Shown piece after piece: positions 20,201 through 29,096 of a DNA stretch of 64,000 nt. Position 1 is the stretch's first letter. Each line of letters begins with the position of its first letter. The notes beneath the pieces are model-generated. The model had not been told where the DNA came from, searched no databases, and worked only from the letters and a program-made list of their open reading frames with translations. Made by a program: the position numbers and the translations under genes. This DNA is from Panax quinquefolius (taxonomy: Eukaryota > Streptophyta > Magnoliopsida > Apiales > Araliaceae), in assembly GCA_020205615.1 (NCBI GenBank), contig CM035151.1, positions 47,894,849-47,958,848 on the forward strand, given 5' to 3'.

Positions 20201-21924
20201 AGTTGAATAAGTATTAGCACAAAAATCATGTTGTGGGTGATGATCCTATAATCATGTACTCTCTAAGATAATGTGGCAAATCTTTAGGGATAAAACATCA
20301 CACATAACTGTATCTCGAAGCTTGGCGACAGAAAATTTGACCAAACATATCTGGGTAACCCACCCATAAATTTTTATTGGTAATCTACGCAACATTATAT
20401 GGCTTTGGGTGATGCTCCCCCTTCATCCAAAATTCTTAAATGCTTCCTCAAAAGTAACATGACTGCAGCTCCAGGTATCAATCATAACTTCATAATTTTT
20501 AGGATCATCCTTTAGGTTTATGAGCAATAAGTAAAGGTTGAAGAACACCTAGGCATTCATCCAAATGAGCATCAACATTTAAATCCTGATCATTGGGCAC
20601 ATATTCGACATCTGCAGGCTTACAAACTTCTTCATTTGAATCTTTAGTGCGATTAGGCCTCTTAGTAACTGTATGTTTTCCAAAGAGAGTAAAGGAGTGA
20701 TTGTATAGTATCTCTACGACACTTTCTTGGATGAATACAGTACTTGTTGAAATATTACTCCCTCCTCCGGCTTTCCTTGCTGCACATTTTTGGGGATGAA
20801 ACATATTTTAAGACGTACTGAAAACACATATAAATGTAAAAATTTAAATGTATTTATAAATAACAAATTTAAAAATATTAAAATGTAGCACAATATTATA
20901 TTTAAAGATTTTTCAGTACGTCTAAAATTCGTGCTAGACCCACCAGAAAACATGTAGCAACTAAAGTGGTGTGTGTACTATATCGAAAGTGTCATGTCCA
21001 TTGAAAATTTATCCCATATAAGCACCGAATGCAACATTTTCTATACCTATGCAACTCATTTCTATATAATATGACAAATGCAACTTTTTTCTATAGAAAG
21101 AGTTACATTTCTATACAAAAATGTTGCATTCAGCATTTATCCAAGGCTTATTTTCGGTAGACATAGTAGAACTCATACTATATTGTTTACATGACAAAAA
21201 TTTTTTTATCTTGCTTTTGTGATGTTAAAGATAAGAGCATATGATTTTCAGTAAAGAAGGAAGAAATATTCTCTAGAGGAAAGATTAGAAAACATACACA
21301 GAATGCCCTATGATCTAAGCTATAAATAGTGCAAAAGATGACTGTTCTGTCTCATGAACTGCATGAACTGCCTATGTTTTACCAAGATCTCCTTTCTGTT
21401 GTACTTTCGTTTTATCTTTTTCCCTTTCCGCTTCTCTCTCATGAAATGTGTTTACAAGCCTTCATGTGTCTGTTGTAGTGTTGTTGAATGACTCTTTAGC
21501 GATTAATGCGGATTAATTCATGTTGAACTCAGCCAGGAGATAGCTGATGGAGTAAGCAAATCTGCTCAAGCTGTGCAGGTGGCAGAAGCTGGAATTCGAC
21601 AAATAGGTTCTCTTGCTCGTCACCAGACTATGTGTATGGTTAAACTCTTCTGACTTTAGATTGAGTGACAGATTTCCTGGTTTCTGTTTCAACCAGATTA
21701 AAAATCGAAAGTAATTGCTGTTTTCCTTGTCTAAAGCAATGATTCAGGAGAGAGCAAGCCTACCTGTCATCTCTCTACAACCAGTCGTTGCAGGGGCTGC
21801 AAAAAAGACTTCTCGTGCTGTAGGGCAAGCCACAAAGACATTTATGAGTATCATCTCTAACGAGGATGAGTTCAGCTCAGATAACAATGAAGAAGATAAG
21901 ACGGTGGATAGGATAGATATATAG
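4929..21924 (+). CDS. Host gene: predicted plastid single-pass membrane protein, function unknown (5 exons)
   Basis: Spliced exons 4929-5231, 15426-15476, 18762-18895, 21533-21633 and 21737-21924 give 777 coding bases, 258 residues plus TAG. All introns are GT-AG; phases are 0, 0, 2 and 1. Residues 1 to ~50 are Ser/Arg/hydroxyl-rich with few acids, as in a plastid transit peptide. Residues ~91-117 form one hydrophobic segment split by intron 1. Residues 119-196 are helical and amphipathic (SKLADTAREELPSTM, then IADGVSKSAQAVQVAEAG), and the C-terminus is acidic. One membrane helix followed by a long helix recalls DUF948-type proteins; that is only a resemblance and the biochemical role is unknown. 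The start is the first ATG that gives the transit-like N-terminus. The ~17-kb span results from transposons in introns. The exons are undamaged, so the gene is probably functional. Confidence 0.8.
5483..5759. mobile_element. Stowaway-like MITE in intron 1
   Basis: Terminal inverted repeats CTACCTCCGT...(left) and ...ACGGAGGTAG (right) extend inward through AATAAGTG / CACTTATT. The element is flanked by the dinucleotide TA on both sides (5481-5482 and 5760-5761), the target duplication typical of Stowaway/Tc1-Mariner MITEs. It is 277 bases long and non-coding. Confidence 0.85.
5779..6305 (-). repeat. Copia 3' LTR
   Basis: 527 bases, TGTTAG...CTAACA. It is the 3' LTR in element sense (minus strand) and pairs with 12655-13183. 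Confidence 0.9.
6461..6745. mobile_element. Stowaway MITE nested in the copia element
   Basis: Long terminal inverted repeats TTCCCTCCATCCCAGGATAA (left) and the complementary ATCCTGGGACGGAGGGAG (right) are flanked by TA (6459-6460 and 6746-6747). It sits between the RNase H end and the 3' LTR of the copia element, so it inserted after the copia did. Confidence 0.9.
7546..8085 (-). pseudogene. Copia RNase H domain
   Basis: An open stretch of 179 residues: ILRYLKGT, GYSDADWASD (first catalytic Asp region), STMESEYIA (catalytic Glu), HCDNTAALS and HYIRD, then the end LTKPIPRDVF. This is the full copia RNase H and pol C-terminus. It overlaps the upstream RT frame in a different phase near 8055-8085, so a frameshift separates it from RT. 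It would act in degrading the RNA of the RNA-DNA hybrid. Confidence 0.85.
8055..9134 (-). pseudogene. Copia reverse transcriptase, frameshifted
   Basis: Three overlapping frames together cover RT. In element order: ARNEWIDAMKDEIDSM (8823-9134 frame); then IGNKWIFKIKRKADGS and LYQMDVKTTFLYGEL (8620-8988 frame); then RSIYGLKQSSRQWY, ILCLYVDNILIARND and CTHPDISFTVGMVSR (8055-8696 frame). The catalytic motif that is normally YVDD reads YVDN, losing one metal-binding Asp. With two frameshifts as well, it cannot be active. Confidence 0.85.
9290..10640 (-). pseudogene. Copia protease-integrase region
   Basis: The protease motif normally D-S/T-G-A reads VIDTRATKHV, so the glycine is lost. After it comes the GAG-pre-integrase zinc finger (WHTRLGYIGHERM ... 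CEPCLAGRAKRKPF), then the first integrase core Asp (LIYSDICGPM). From 9994 to 9545 the integrase core is out of frame or stopped; ORF 9290-9544 (GRKGIFIRYPEHSKG) is the integrase C-terminal part. The region would process the polyprotein and integrate the cDNA, but it is dead here. Confidence 0.8.
10700..11484 (-). pseudogene. Copia gag, frameshifted
   Basis: Starts at a minus-strand ATG at 11484-11482 (MASKNVIADLNKGEKLDD), just outside the longest open frames. It continues in one frame to about 11088 (YDEWVKKDNCARFTMLAA), then shifts to another (LREL, RVMSAMIRELSAAG, LVDLKRHLELEYERR). A zinc-knuckle remnant (GHFSREC) can be read in a third frame near 10710-10725, its leading cysteine pair not visible. 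It is the nucleocapsid precursor of the element. Confidence 0.75.
12655..13183 (-). repeat. Copia 5' LTR
   Basis: 529 bases. It is the 5' LTR in element sense and lies next to the tRNA-Met primer site. It differs from the 3' LTR by scattered, mostly transition, substitutions and a 2-base indel. Confidence 0.9.
13680..14155 (-). pseudogene. Downstream coding remnant of the small LTR element
   Basis: Two overlapping minus-strand frames (14155-13973 and 14000-13680) lie between the gag ORF and the 3' LTR. They include a Cys-containing NFCDLCDAPEVCGSY stretch and a basic/aromatic part (LKDINTKCWANQYKVWHM). I do not recognise either. They may be the decayed end of gag or noncoding sequence. Confidence 0.3.
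14274..14768 (-). CDS. Gag-like protein of the small LTR element
   Basis: Open on the minus strand to 14274. The frame can be extended to an ATG at 14837, but that lies inside the 5' LTR and the frame would then read through the primer site. The ATG at 14768 (MKIRGPDMEKIQSEVEAWKK) is downstream of it and is preferred. That gives about 164 residues. It contains a gag-type helical region: LRF-like YLQFRDRN, TIELLFSDSLMNRFWYLKQK and LLVDWFVDGLKKEIKDKFRL, which resembles the FVxGLKxEIR motif of Ty3/gypsy Retrotrans_gag. No zinc knuckle is visible in this frame. It probably forms a capsid that would depend on enzymes from other elements. Confidence 0.65.
   Translation of the reverse strand: MKIRGPDMEKIQSEVEAWKKLHGADSVITYLQFRDRNCLIGSRLTPLELTTIELLFSDSLMNRFWYLKQKSSVTKYKEDRNQLKVWTELAYSEEFSEELLVDWFVDGLKKEIKDKFRLSSLKSVDWAFLLAPGKELELEAKVFHKTLQCNLDDTCEHLLAPNFY
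15126..15425 (+). other. Intron 1, remaining unique sequence
   Basis: About 300 bases of AT-rich sequence between the target duplication of the small LTR element and exon 2. The last part is T-rich, as expected before an acceptor. Nothing else is seen. Confidence 0.6.
15426..15476 (+). CDS. Host gene exon 2 (residues 102-118)
   Basis: A 51-base exon between TATGCAG and GTAAGT (a strong donor). It encodes TSVAFTSLVVAAVPALY, the second half of the hydrophobic segment started in exon 1. Phase 0 at both ends. Confidence 0.8.
16410..16455 (+). repeat. Poly-T followed by poly-G
   Basis: About 22 T followed directly by about 12 G, T, then 7 G. The length is probably unreliable in the assembly. Confidence 0.8.
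16785..17030 (+). repeat. Direct duplication, ~85-bp copies ~155 bp apart
   Basis: The segment starting CATCCATTTCCTCAAG and running through CTTAAACCTCATTTATAC, TTTAATTTCCTC and AAGAACCACCT occurs near 16790-16870 and again near 16947-17027 with a few changes. Confidence 0.75.
18762..18895 (+). CDS. Host gene exon 3 (residues 119-162 plus two bases)
   Basis: A 134-base exon between GTATAG and GTAACA. It encodes the helical stretch beginning AMGRAAISLSKLADTAREEL and ending ELNDL, and leaves phase 2. It is open throughout and codon-like in an AT-rich intronic setting. Confidence 0.85.
20020..20800 (-). pseudogene. Ty3/gypsy protease-region relic in intron 3
   Basis: On the minus strand near 20315-20240 one frame reads VMCDVLSLKICHII followed by WLYDHHPQHD. 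This fits the end of plant gypsy aspartic proteases (CDVLPM...CHILLGRPW..D). Upstream in element sense, the 20804-20505 frame (99 residues, acidic, ends LLIAHKPKG) is probably gag-pro linker of the same relic; I do not recognise it separately. No LTRs, RT or integrase accompany it, so it is an old fragment, antisense to the host gene. Confidence 0.5.
20806..20927. repeat. Short inverted repeat
   Basis: Arms TTTTAAGACGTACTGAAAA (20806-20824) and TTTTCAGTACGTCTAAAA (20909-20926) flank an AT-rich loop of ~85 bases. Possibly a small MITE. Confidence 0.6.
20975..21180. mobile_element. Foldback MITE-like element
   Basis: The left part (ATAAGCACCGAATGCAACAT) is complementary to the right part (ATGTTGCATTCAGCATTTAT), with weaker pairing extending outward about 60 bases on each side. 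Exact ends and target duplication are unclear. Confidence 0.5.
21533..21633 (+). CDS. Host gene exon 4 (residues 163-196 plus one base)
   Basis: A 101-base exon after AACTCAG. It encodes QEIADGVSKSAQAVQVAEAG and continues to RHQTM. I place the donor at ATGT|GTATGG because it leaves phase 1, which joins exon 5 in frame. A GT six bases downstream (ATG|GTTAAA) would break the frame with the chosen acceptor. Confidence 0.75.
21737..21924 (+). CDS. Host gene exon 5 (residues 197-258, stop)
   Basis: Begins after CTAAAG and ends at TAG 21922-21924. It encodes MIQERASLPVISLQPVVAGA, a KKTSRAVGQATKTF stretch, and an acidic tail (NEDEFSSDNNEEDK). The short intron 4 (103 bases) separates it from exon 4. 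Confidence 0.8.
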
Positions 21925-22430
21925 TTTGTCAATGAACTCCTCTTTCAACTTCCCCCCCCCCCCCCCACCCTCCACCCTCCACCCTCCACCCTCCACCCCC
22001 AATGTAGAAAACATAAAGTCAAACCCTTTAGTTGGTTTGTTACTACTAAAACAAGATACTTGATTTCGATGATATAGATGCGTAGAAATTTAATGATAAA
22101 TTGTGCATAATACATGCAGTTACCATTTGGATTGCCCAGATAAATGTATATACTTGCATTTATATATGCAGAATGACTTGTATTATTCCAAATCTTTGGT
22201 AATTTTCGTAATATCGTTATTATACTTTATTTTCCAGTATTGAGAATTGAGACTTGAGTCGTCTTTTGCTGGGAATAATCTGATTATGCTAATGTTATTT
22301 GATATATGTTAAGTGATGGTGTTGTGTCATATAATTTAGTGAGTATTCATACGAAACTAAAATGTGAATAAAATTTCAAGATATGAACATTGCAGTGTTT
22401 ATTCATTTGTAATATGTGTTCTGAGTGTTA
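21925..22430 (+). other. 3' UTR and downstream flank of the host gene
   Basis: Follows the stop at 21924 and contains the C-rich array at 21951-21998. An AATAAA lies near 22369 but other A-rich sites occur, so the polyadenylation site is not fixed. Confidence 0.4.
21951..21998 (+). repeat. Poly-C and CCCTCCA heptamer array
   Basis: About 14 C followed by about five CCCTCCA-type units, 27 bases after the host stop codon. The opposite strand is G-rich and fits a G-quadruplex pattern. Confidence 0.85.
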
Positions 22431-23560
22431 CAGGACTTGTAAAAATTAAGCCTCTTGGCCATTGAAATGGAGATGATAAAAAGCTGAAATGCCAAAAGGA
22501 TAAAAAATGAAAAAGAAAAAGGGTATCTATCTAGCTTTTAATTAAACTTGAATTTTGGTACAGATGGAACCTTGAACTCATACTATTCTAGGACAAAGTG
22601 AAGAGAATACCCTATATATCCCTACCTCTGGTGCCCTGTGTCTAGGGCCATTTTAGTTTAATCAAGCAATTATATGCATGTACTTCTTGTAGATATTTAA
22701 AATTTTACATTTTTATTACTAACCATGCGGGAGAGCAGAATTGTCTTCCAGAGACAAACTCTGAAAGTCAAATCATCAAAACTCCTAGCCCCGTCAACAA
22801 CTCTGGGAGATCAAATCCAGTCCCAGCGATAATCCCAGGAGATCAAATCCAACCTCAGAGACAACCCCGAAGACTGTCAGAAATCAACAACAGTCCAATC
22901 TTGAAGACAACCCTGAGAACAGATAGCAACGACTGCATCAAGCCCGAAACCAACCCGGGAGGGGAAAAATAGTAATTTTTTCAACTCAACATCAAATCAA
23001 CCCAAATAATTGCAAAAGAAGTCATGCCGAACCATAACATCAATCCCGAGTGAAAACAACACAAGAAAGCTCAATGGATGGACTGCGAAGATCTGGTCAT
23101 AACCCATCTTTTTGGATTCGGAAAATGTCAAATCTCATGTCATTGTGTAGCTCTCGTTAAGGGCTTTCCGGAAAGGTATAGCACGCTTCCATCAAATTTC
23201 CGGATTGAAAGTTATGAAGGTTCGAGCGGACAACGCGTTGGCTCGAGTGCACGTACTTCGAGACAACGAGACCCACGGACCCACAACTGCTGCGGGTAGA
23301 CTCGCAGCCACTTTGGTCTATAAATAGACCCCCCCATGAGCCAAAAAAAGAGAAAAAAGAGAACTATGTCCATTTCAGCCCTTAATCTCTTCTAGAGTGT
23401 TCCAAACTTTGATATTATTCTTTCTAAACACTTGTAGACATATATTCTACAACATATCAAATTTTAACTGGTGGAAACTAAGGTTTCAAGCTCCAAAAGC
23501 GGTCTGAAGTCTTCTTGGCAGCACACTATAAGATTTTTTCAAATTTGAAGCTTTCTACTT
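22431..23560. other. Unassigned intergenic segment with a TATA-like promoter motif
   Basis: No protein recognised. 22730-23000 is rich in GAGATCAAATCCA-type short repeats. A good TATA box, TATAAATAG, lies at 23319-23327 downstream of a more GC-rich stretch. It could be the promoter part of an LTR relic, but no paired LTR is visible. Confidence 0.3.
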
Positions 23561-23561
23561 C

Positions 23562-23565
<4 letters not shown>

Positions 23566-23605
<40 letters not shown>

Positions 23606-23636
23606 CTGTCTGCTTGGATTATAAATTAAGTGGCCT

Positions 23637-23703
<67 letters not shown>
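23566..23703. repeat. (TA)n microsatellites
   Basis: Two TA runs (~23566-23601 and ~23642-23703) separated by about 40 bases. The second directly borders the foldback element at 23704. Confidence 0.95.
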
Positions 23704-23705
<2 letters not shown>

Positions 23706-24370
23706 GAGATGATCCGTGGAAAGCGTTAGATATTAACACTATTTCAACTAACGCTAATCTAGCCATCCAATATTAGAGTTAATGGCTGAGATGAATGCCC
23801 AGCCGCTAGAGGGAGTAGCGGCCAGCAATAAATATTAAAATGGATTTTTTTAATTTGGCCCAGGCTCCAGCCGCTAGAGGGAGTAGGGCCAACAAATTTT
23901 TTTTGGCTTAATTACATTATCTTGATTATCCTTCCATATACTACTTATTAATCAATAAATAAAATAATAAAAAATTATAAGAATAACTATAAGGATAATC
24001 AATAATTATCCATATACATATTACTTATTAATCAGTAAAATAAAATAATAAAAAATTATAAGGATAATTATAAAGATAATCAGTAATTATCTTTAAACTT
24101 ATCCTTATACTTATTAACAAAATAAGTATGTATAATAATAATTACTGATTATTGTCTTATGATTTTTAATTATAAATAGAAAATAGTGATTGAGTTTATA
24201 TATTCTGGCCGCTAGAGGGAGTAGTGGCCAGCAGAGAGGATTTTAATATTTATTGTTGGTCACACTCCTCTAGCGGTGGGCATTCATCTCACCATTAACT
24301 CTAATATTGACTGACTAGATTAGCGTTAGTTGAAATAGTGTTAATATCTAACGCTTTCCATGGATCATCT

Positions 24371-24372
<2 letters not shown>
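23704..24372. mobile_element. Foldback element A within a TA microsatellite
   Basis: The ends GGAGATGATCCGTGGAAAGC and GCTTTCCATGGATCATCTCC are inverted repeats. Pairing continues through TAACGCT, TTGAAATAG-type and AATATT blocks for about 150 bases per arm. A motif CCGCTAGAGGGAGTAG occurs three times, with a diverged inverted copy near 24265. Length is ~669 bases with an AT-rich centre and no ORF. Both ends join (TA)n tracts directly, as in the rice Micron elements. Confidence 0.8.

Positions 24373-24432
<60 letters not shown>
24373..24432. repeat. (TA)n microsatellite between two foldback elements
   Basis: An uninterrupted TA run of about 60 bases separates foldback elements A and B. Confidence 0.95.
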
Positions 24433-24433
<1 letters not shown>

Positions 24434-24675
24434 GGAATGATCAAGAGCATTCTCCTTAAATAACATTCCTCCTTAAATAGCATTCTTTTATTAAAACTAT
24501 GTCATTTTGGAGAGGACGCTATGATATTTTTTTTGTAAATACGCGGTGAAATTGTATTTACAAAATGCCACCGCGTCCTCCAAAAACGACGTAGTTTTAA
24601 TAAAAGAATGCTATTTAAGGAGGAATGCTATTTAAGGAGGAATTCTATTTAAGGAGAATGCTCTTGATCCTGACC

Positions 24676-24676
<1 letters not shown>
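24433..24676. mobile_element. Foldback element B within a TA microsatellite
   Basis: The left end CGGAATGATCAAGAGCATTC pairs with the right end GAATGCTCTTGATCCTGACCG. Arms continue through TTCTCCTTAAATA and AGAATGCTATTTAAGG to TAGTTTTAATAAAAG. 244 bases, non-coding; GGAGGAATGCTATTTAA is partly duplicated in the right arm. (TA)n lies on both sides. Confidence 0.85.

Positions 24677-24729
<53 letters not shown>
24677..24729. repeat. (TA)n microsatellite
   Basis: A TA run of about 53 bases directly after foldback element B. Confidence 0.95.
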
Positions 24730-24732
<3 letters not shown>

Positions 24733-24787
24733 CTATCTACTGTATTTAAATATCTGTTTTAACTGCTCATTCAATGTAAATCCATAA

Positions 24788-27454
24788 TGTGACGCCCCCA
24801 AAATCGGTATACATCACCTATTCGGAGTCGCCAAATACATGGTACAAAATTTAAATACAACTTAATTATACAACAGTCGTGTAAAATACGACTAAACATA
24901 TGGTGTGAGGTTTAATACAAATATTGTCATCTAGACAATATACAAACTCAATGGGGTCCTCATTACATTTATTATCACACTATTTCATAGAATAGTGAGG
25001 ACTACTAATGCTATTATCTGGACCATCACTCTGTTCCCCGACTAGTTCCCTCGCTACATTCTCATTTCAAGAGAACAATGAAAGCAAAAGGGTGAGCTCA
25101 ACTAGCCCAAAGAAGAAATATTACGACTAAGATAATGCGTAATAAATTATCATTATCCTTCAACAAAGTGTTAAACCGATAAAATATAACAAACATCAAG
25201 TTTAACTGCAATGAACAAGCAATCCATTAGAAGAGTCAAGTAGAGAATAAAATCTACTATCTTCTAAGATTTAAAAGGTTTTCAAGACTTTTATCGAGAC
25301 TCGACAATAAATAATCCGCATCATCCCCGCACTTTTCTACCAATGATATTCATTAGTATCACAACCACAAATTATCCATGCACCACGCCCAAGGATATTC
25401 GTGTATTCATCAATGGTCATGATCATGCCAACAACAACTCGTCCATCAATGCACTACGGTCAATGAGGACTTTTTCCACATCATTTGTAACATTACTACC
25501 ATGATTGCACCGAATAATCCTCGGTCATAATCATACCAAGTCCATCTATGCACTACAGCCACGAGATGACTTTCAACATAATATAAACATGAGGATGATG
25601 ACAATGATATAAGAATTCAATAAAACAAGTTCAAGAATTAATTTATCTAGGAACTAATAATGTCCAAATTGTCAACATGATACTTCTTTGTAGAGTAACA
25701 CTCAAGAATGCTTAGAAGAATATTTCCATGAAAAGATACTGGATGAAGCGCAAATATCAAGGATATTCCACTAATTTCATGGAGTATAGAAGTCAAAACT
25801 TTAACCAACTAAGTATAATAAAGAATGGAATAACAAAAGAAACCACCATGCATGCGATAGACCGCACAGACAGGTTATTCTAAAAGAATAATAAATAATG
25901 GAACCAGGTCATGAGTAAACGCACCGACAGGATATTCCAATAGAATAATAAATAATAGAACTAGGTCATGCGTAAACGCACAGACAGGATGTTTCAACAG
26001 AATAATAAACAACGGAACCAAGTTATGCGTAAACGCACAGACAGGATGTTCCAACAGAATAATAAATAATGGAATAACATTAGAATTTCACCAAGTATAG
26101 GGTATCCTGCGTATATAGGTTATTCCAACAGAATAATAAAGAATGGAATAACAAAAGAATTTCACCAATAAGAAAGAAGGAATACCCCTAACGAGTAAAA
26201 CAAATAATATCCCTTACCGTAAGAGTATTTTGATTGGTAGGGCGAGGATATACTCAAAGAAAACTTGCATTGCGCTCAAAGTTTTCTTAAACTCTAAAGA
26301 AATACGCTCAAGATTATAGAAGAAGAACTCTCTATAGTTTTCTCTCTCTAGAGTTTCAAAGGAATTAAGTAAGATATAATGAAGGAATGAGCTTCTATTT
26401 ATAGAAAGAATGGATCATAATAATAACTAATTCATGAACTAGTCTAGATTGATTTACTTTAAACGGACGGTTACAGATTGGTTTACAATAAAATATAATA
26501 TATTCTATTTATAATCTAATAAAATGAATAACTTTATAAAAGTATTCTATTTTATATAAAAAGATTTTACTATGCAAACACTATGCAGCACTACTATGCA
26601 AACACTATGCATAATAAAATATAATATATTCTAATTATTGTCTAATAAAATGATAACTTTATAAAAGTATTATGTTTTATATAAAAAGATTTTACTATTA
26701 GTCTAATAAAATGAATAACTTTATAAAAGTATTATGTTTTATATAAAAACTTTTACTTTTATTACATTAGTAATACAAATAAAACAAAACTCATCATCAT
26801 TATTATAATTCACAATATTAATCGACTGTGTCATCATTCTCGAAAGATGGGGCTTTCGAATAAGGATTTCTCCCCATCAAGGCGCAATTAGGTGACCAAA
26901 CCTCTCCTTAATGTAACTTCTAGACATCGTTAATATTGCAAATAATAATATTAATAACTTTGTCATCTCAATTATTGATTATAAAATATTGACTATAAAA
27001 TATTGACAATAATTGAATCAAATAACGCGAGATACTATGCAGCAATTACTGTAACAATAATTGAACAAAACCGAGTGACTTCTCACGTAAGCATCAATAA
27101 TCAATACCGTGCAGCTATCAGTGTGCGACTCACGCCAGACATCGTATTTTTAACACCGAGTGTTTCAACAGCTTAACTGTAAAACTTCCGCCGTTATTTT
27201 CATAAAGTATTTTTGTCGTTTTCTCAATTCGACAATAATTCCATTGTGGGGTCCACCAATGATTGTGCCTTAGTACGAATATTCCCTAAAACAAATATTC
27301 CCCAACCAATCAAATATTATATAACAACTTGCGTACTTTGCAAAATTTATAAATATTACCCATAACTATAACATTATATCAAATTAATTCCATAATATTC
27401 AAAAATGATATTTATAGAAAATTCATCTTTATTCATAAAAGTTGAGGTCTTACA
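24788..27454 (-). repeat. Gypsy A 3' LTR
   Basis: 2667 bases, TGTGACGCCC...GGTCTTACA on the plus strand. Contains a ~60-bp minisatellite (25855-26160) and a ~90-130 bp AT-rich repeat around 26505-26760. Confidence 0.9.
25855..26160. repeat. ~60-bp minisatellite inside the gypsy A 3' LTR
   Basis: About five tandem copies of a unit containing GACAGGATATTCCAA, AGAATAATAAATAATGGAA and CATGCGTAAACGCA. Homologous copies occur at 33335-33690 in the other LTR. Confidence 0.8.
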
Positions 27455-28900
27455 ACCTCCTCTTCTTATGAAATTTCATCGAAATTAGGGTACGACTGTA
27501 TGTCAAGAGGTAAGGATACCTTGATTTCATTTCGATTCTAACTCCCAAGTCATTTCCTCAACATCGTGGTTTCTCCACAAAACTTTGACTTGAGGTATAA
27601 CCTTGAGCGTAGAATATGTTCCTTCTTATCCAAGATTTGAACAGAACCTCTTCATACGTCAAATCTTCCGTTATTTCGTCCGTTTCTAACTCAATAATGT
27701 GGTTCGGGTCTTCCACATATTTACGTAATATGGATATGTGAAAACGTTATGAACACGAGACATACTTGGCAGAAAGCGAGTCTATAGGCCATAGTTCCTA
27801 CTCGATCGAGGATTAAAATGGGTAGATAAATCGAGGATTGTGCTTTCCTCTCTTTCCAAATCTCAGAACTCCTTTCCATGGAGCAACACGTAACAACACA
27901 TGATCTCCTATATCGAATTCCACGTCCTTTCGATGAAGATCAACATAACTCTTTTGTCGATCTTGTGAGGTTTTTATACATTGTCGGATCGTTTGAATCT
28001 TTTCCGTAGTCATACGTACCAACTCCGGTCCCAACAACGTTGCTTCACCCACCTCATCCCAGCATACTGGAGAACGACACTTTCTTCCATACAACGCCTC
28101 AAATGGAGCCATGCCAATACTTGCTTGATAACCATTGTTGTAGGAAAAACTCCACCAATGGTAAGAACTTATCCCAACTTCCTTGAAGTCAAGGACACGA
28201 GTCTTAATAAATCTTCAAGAGTTTGAATAGTCCTCTCCAACTTCCCGTCCGTCTCGAGGATGATATGCCGAAATAAATCAGAATCTGCGCTCATAGCTTT
28301 CTCTAAACTAACCCAAAATCATGAAGTGAATCTTGGGTCTCGATAAGAAACTATGGATACCGGCATACCATGCAGATCTTACAATCTCATTTATGTACAT
28401 ACGAGTAAGACGCTCAAGTGTATAAGTTTCTCGTGTCGATAAGAAATGAGCGGACTTTGGTCAATCTATCAACAATGACCCAAATCGCATCTATACCTTG
28501 AGAAACCTTAGGAAGACCCAGAATCTAAATCCATGGTAATGTGCTCCCACTTCCATTCGGAATTTCAAGTGGTTGCAACGGACCTTTTGGTACTTGATGC
28601 TCGCTTTAACTCGTTGACAAGTTAGACACCTTGAGATAAACAAATATATCTCTCTCTTTCATATTGCTCCACCAAAATGTATGACGAATATCATGATACA
28701 TTTTGGTACTCCCGTGATGGATTGCAAATTGTGTGTGTTGCGCCTCCATCATGATTTTATACTTTAAATCGTGGTCGTTAGGAACACAAAGTCCGAGTTG
28801 ACTCAAGTATTCCTTCTTCATCAATTCTTGCTTCGACATAGCACCTTCTTGCACTTTCTTCCTCATACGCATCGCCTCTAGGTCCAGTAGCTTGAGCAAA
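27455..28900 (-). pseudogene. Gypsy A integrase, fragmented
   Basis: In element order: the zinc-finger part near 28720-28620 (HHGSTKMYHDIRHTFWWSNM), a core disrupted by frameshifts (28590-28130), then [20 protein letters not shown] and HVLLRVAPWKGVLRFGKRGK (28112-27813). Downstream to the LTR the C-terminal tail continues in mixed frames. It would insert the element's cDNA; too many breaks remain for activity. Confidence 0.8.
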
Positions 28901-29096
28901 CTTTAACTTTATCAATTAAAGTCGGTTCTACTCGTATATTCGCCATTATCACATGGGTCCTTGGAGTCTTTAACTCTATCTCCATCCTTTGCAAGTCACA
29001 CAAAATGGGCCTTTGTGTTGACAATATCGCACTCGTACTTGCATATGATCTTCTACTCAATGCGTCAGCTACCACGTTCACTTTTCCAGGATGGTA

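Larger units (their letters stand above)
18896..21532 (+). other. Intron 3 (2.6 kb)
   Basis: GTAACA...CTCAG. It holds a gypsy relic on the minus strand (20020-20800), a short inverted repeat (20806-20927) and a foldback element (20975-21180). 18900-20000 is AT-rich with nothing else recognised. Confidence 0.7.

Noticed and set aside
21634..21650. Alternative donor ATG|GTTAAA for exon 4
   Set aside because: It would leave phase 0 and break the frame into exon 5; GTATGG at 21634 is a better donor and keeps the frame.
23515..23712. Ile-Tyr repeat frames over TA runs
   Set aside because: Pure translation of (TA)n microsatellites; the same applies at 24301-24483.
25855..26160. Possible CRISPR-like regular repeat array
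   Set aside because: The units are tandem and diverge throughout without constant repeats and unique spacers, and they lie in a plant LTR.
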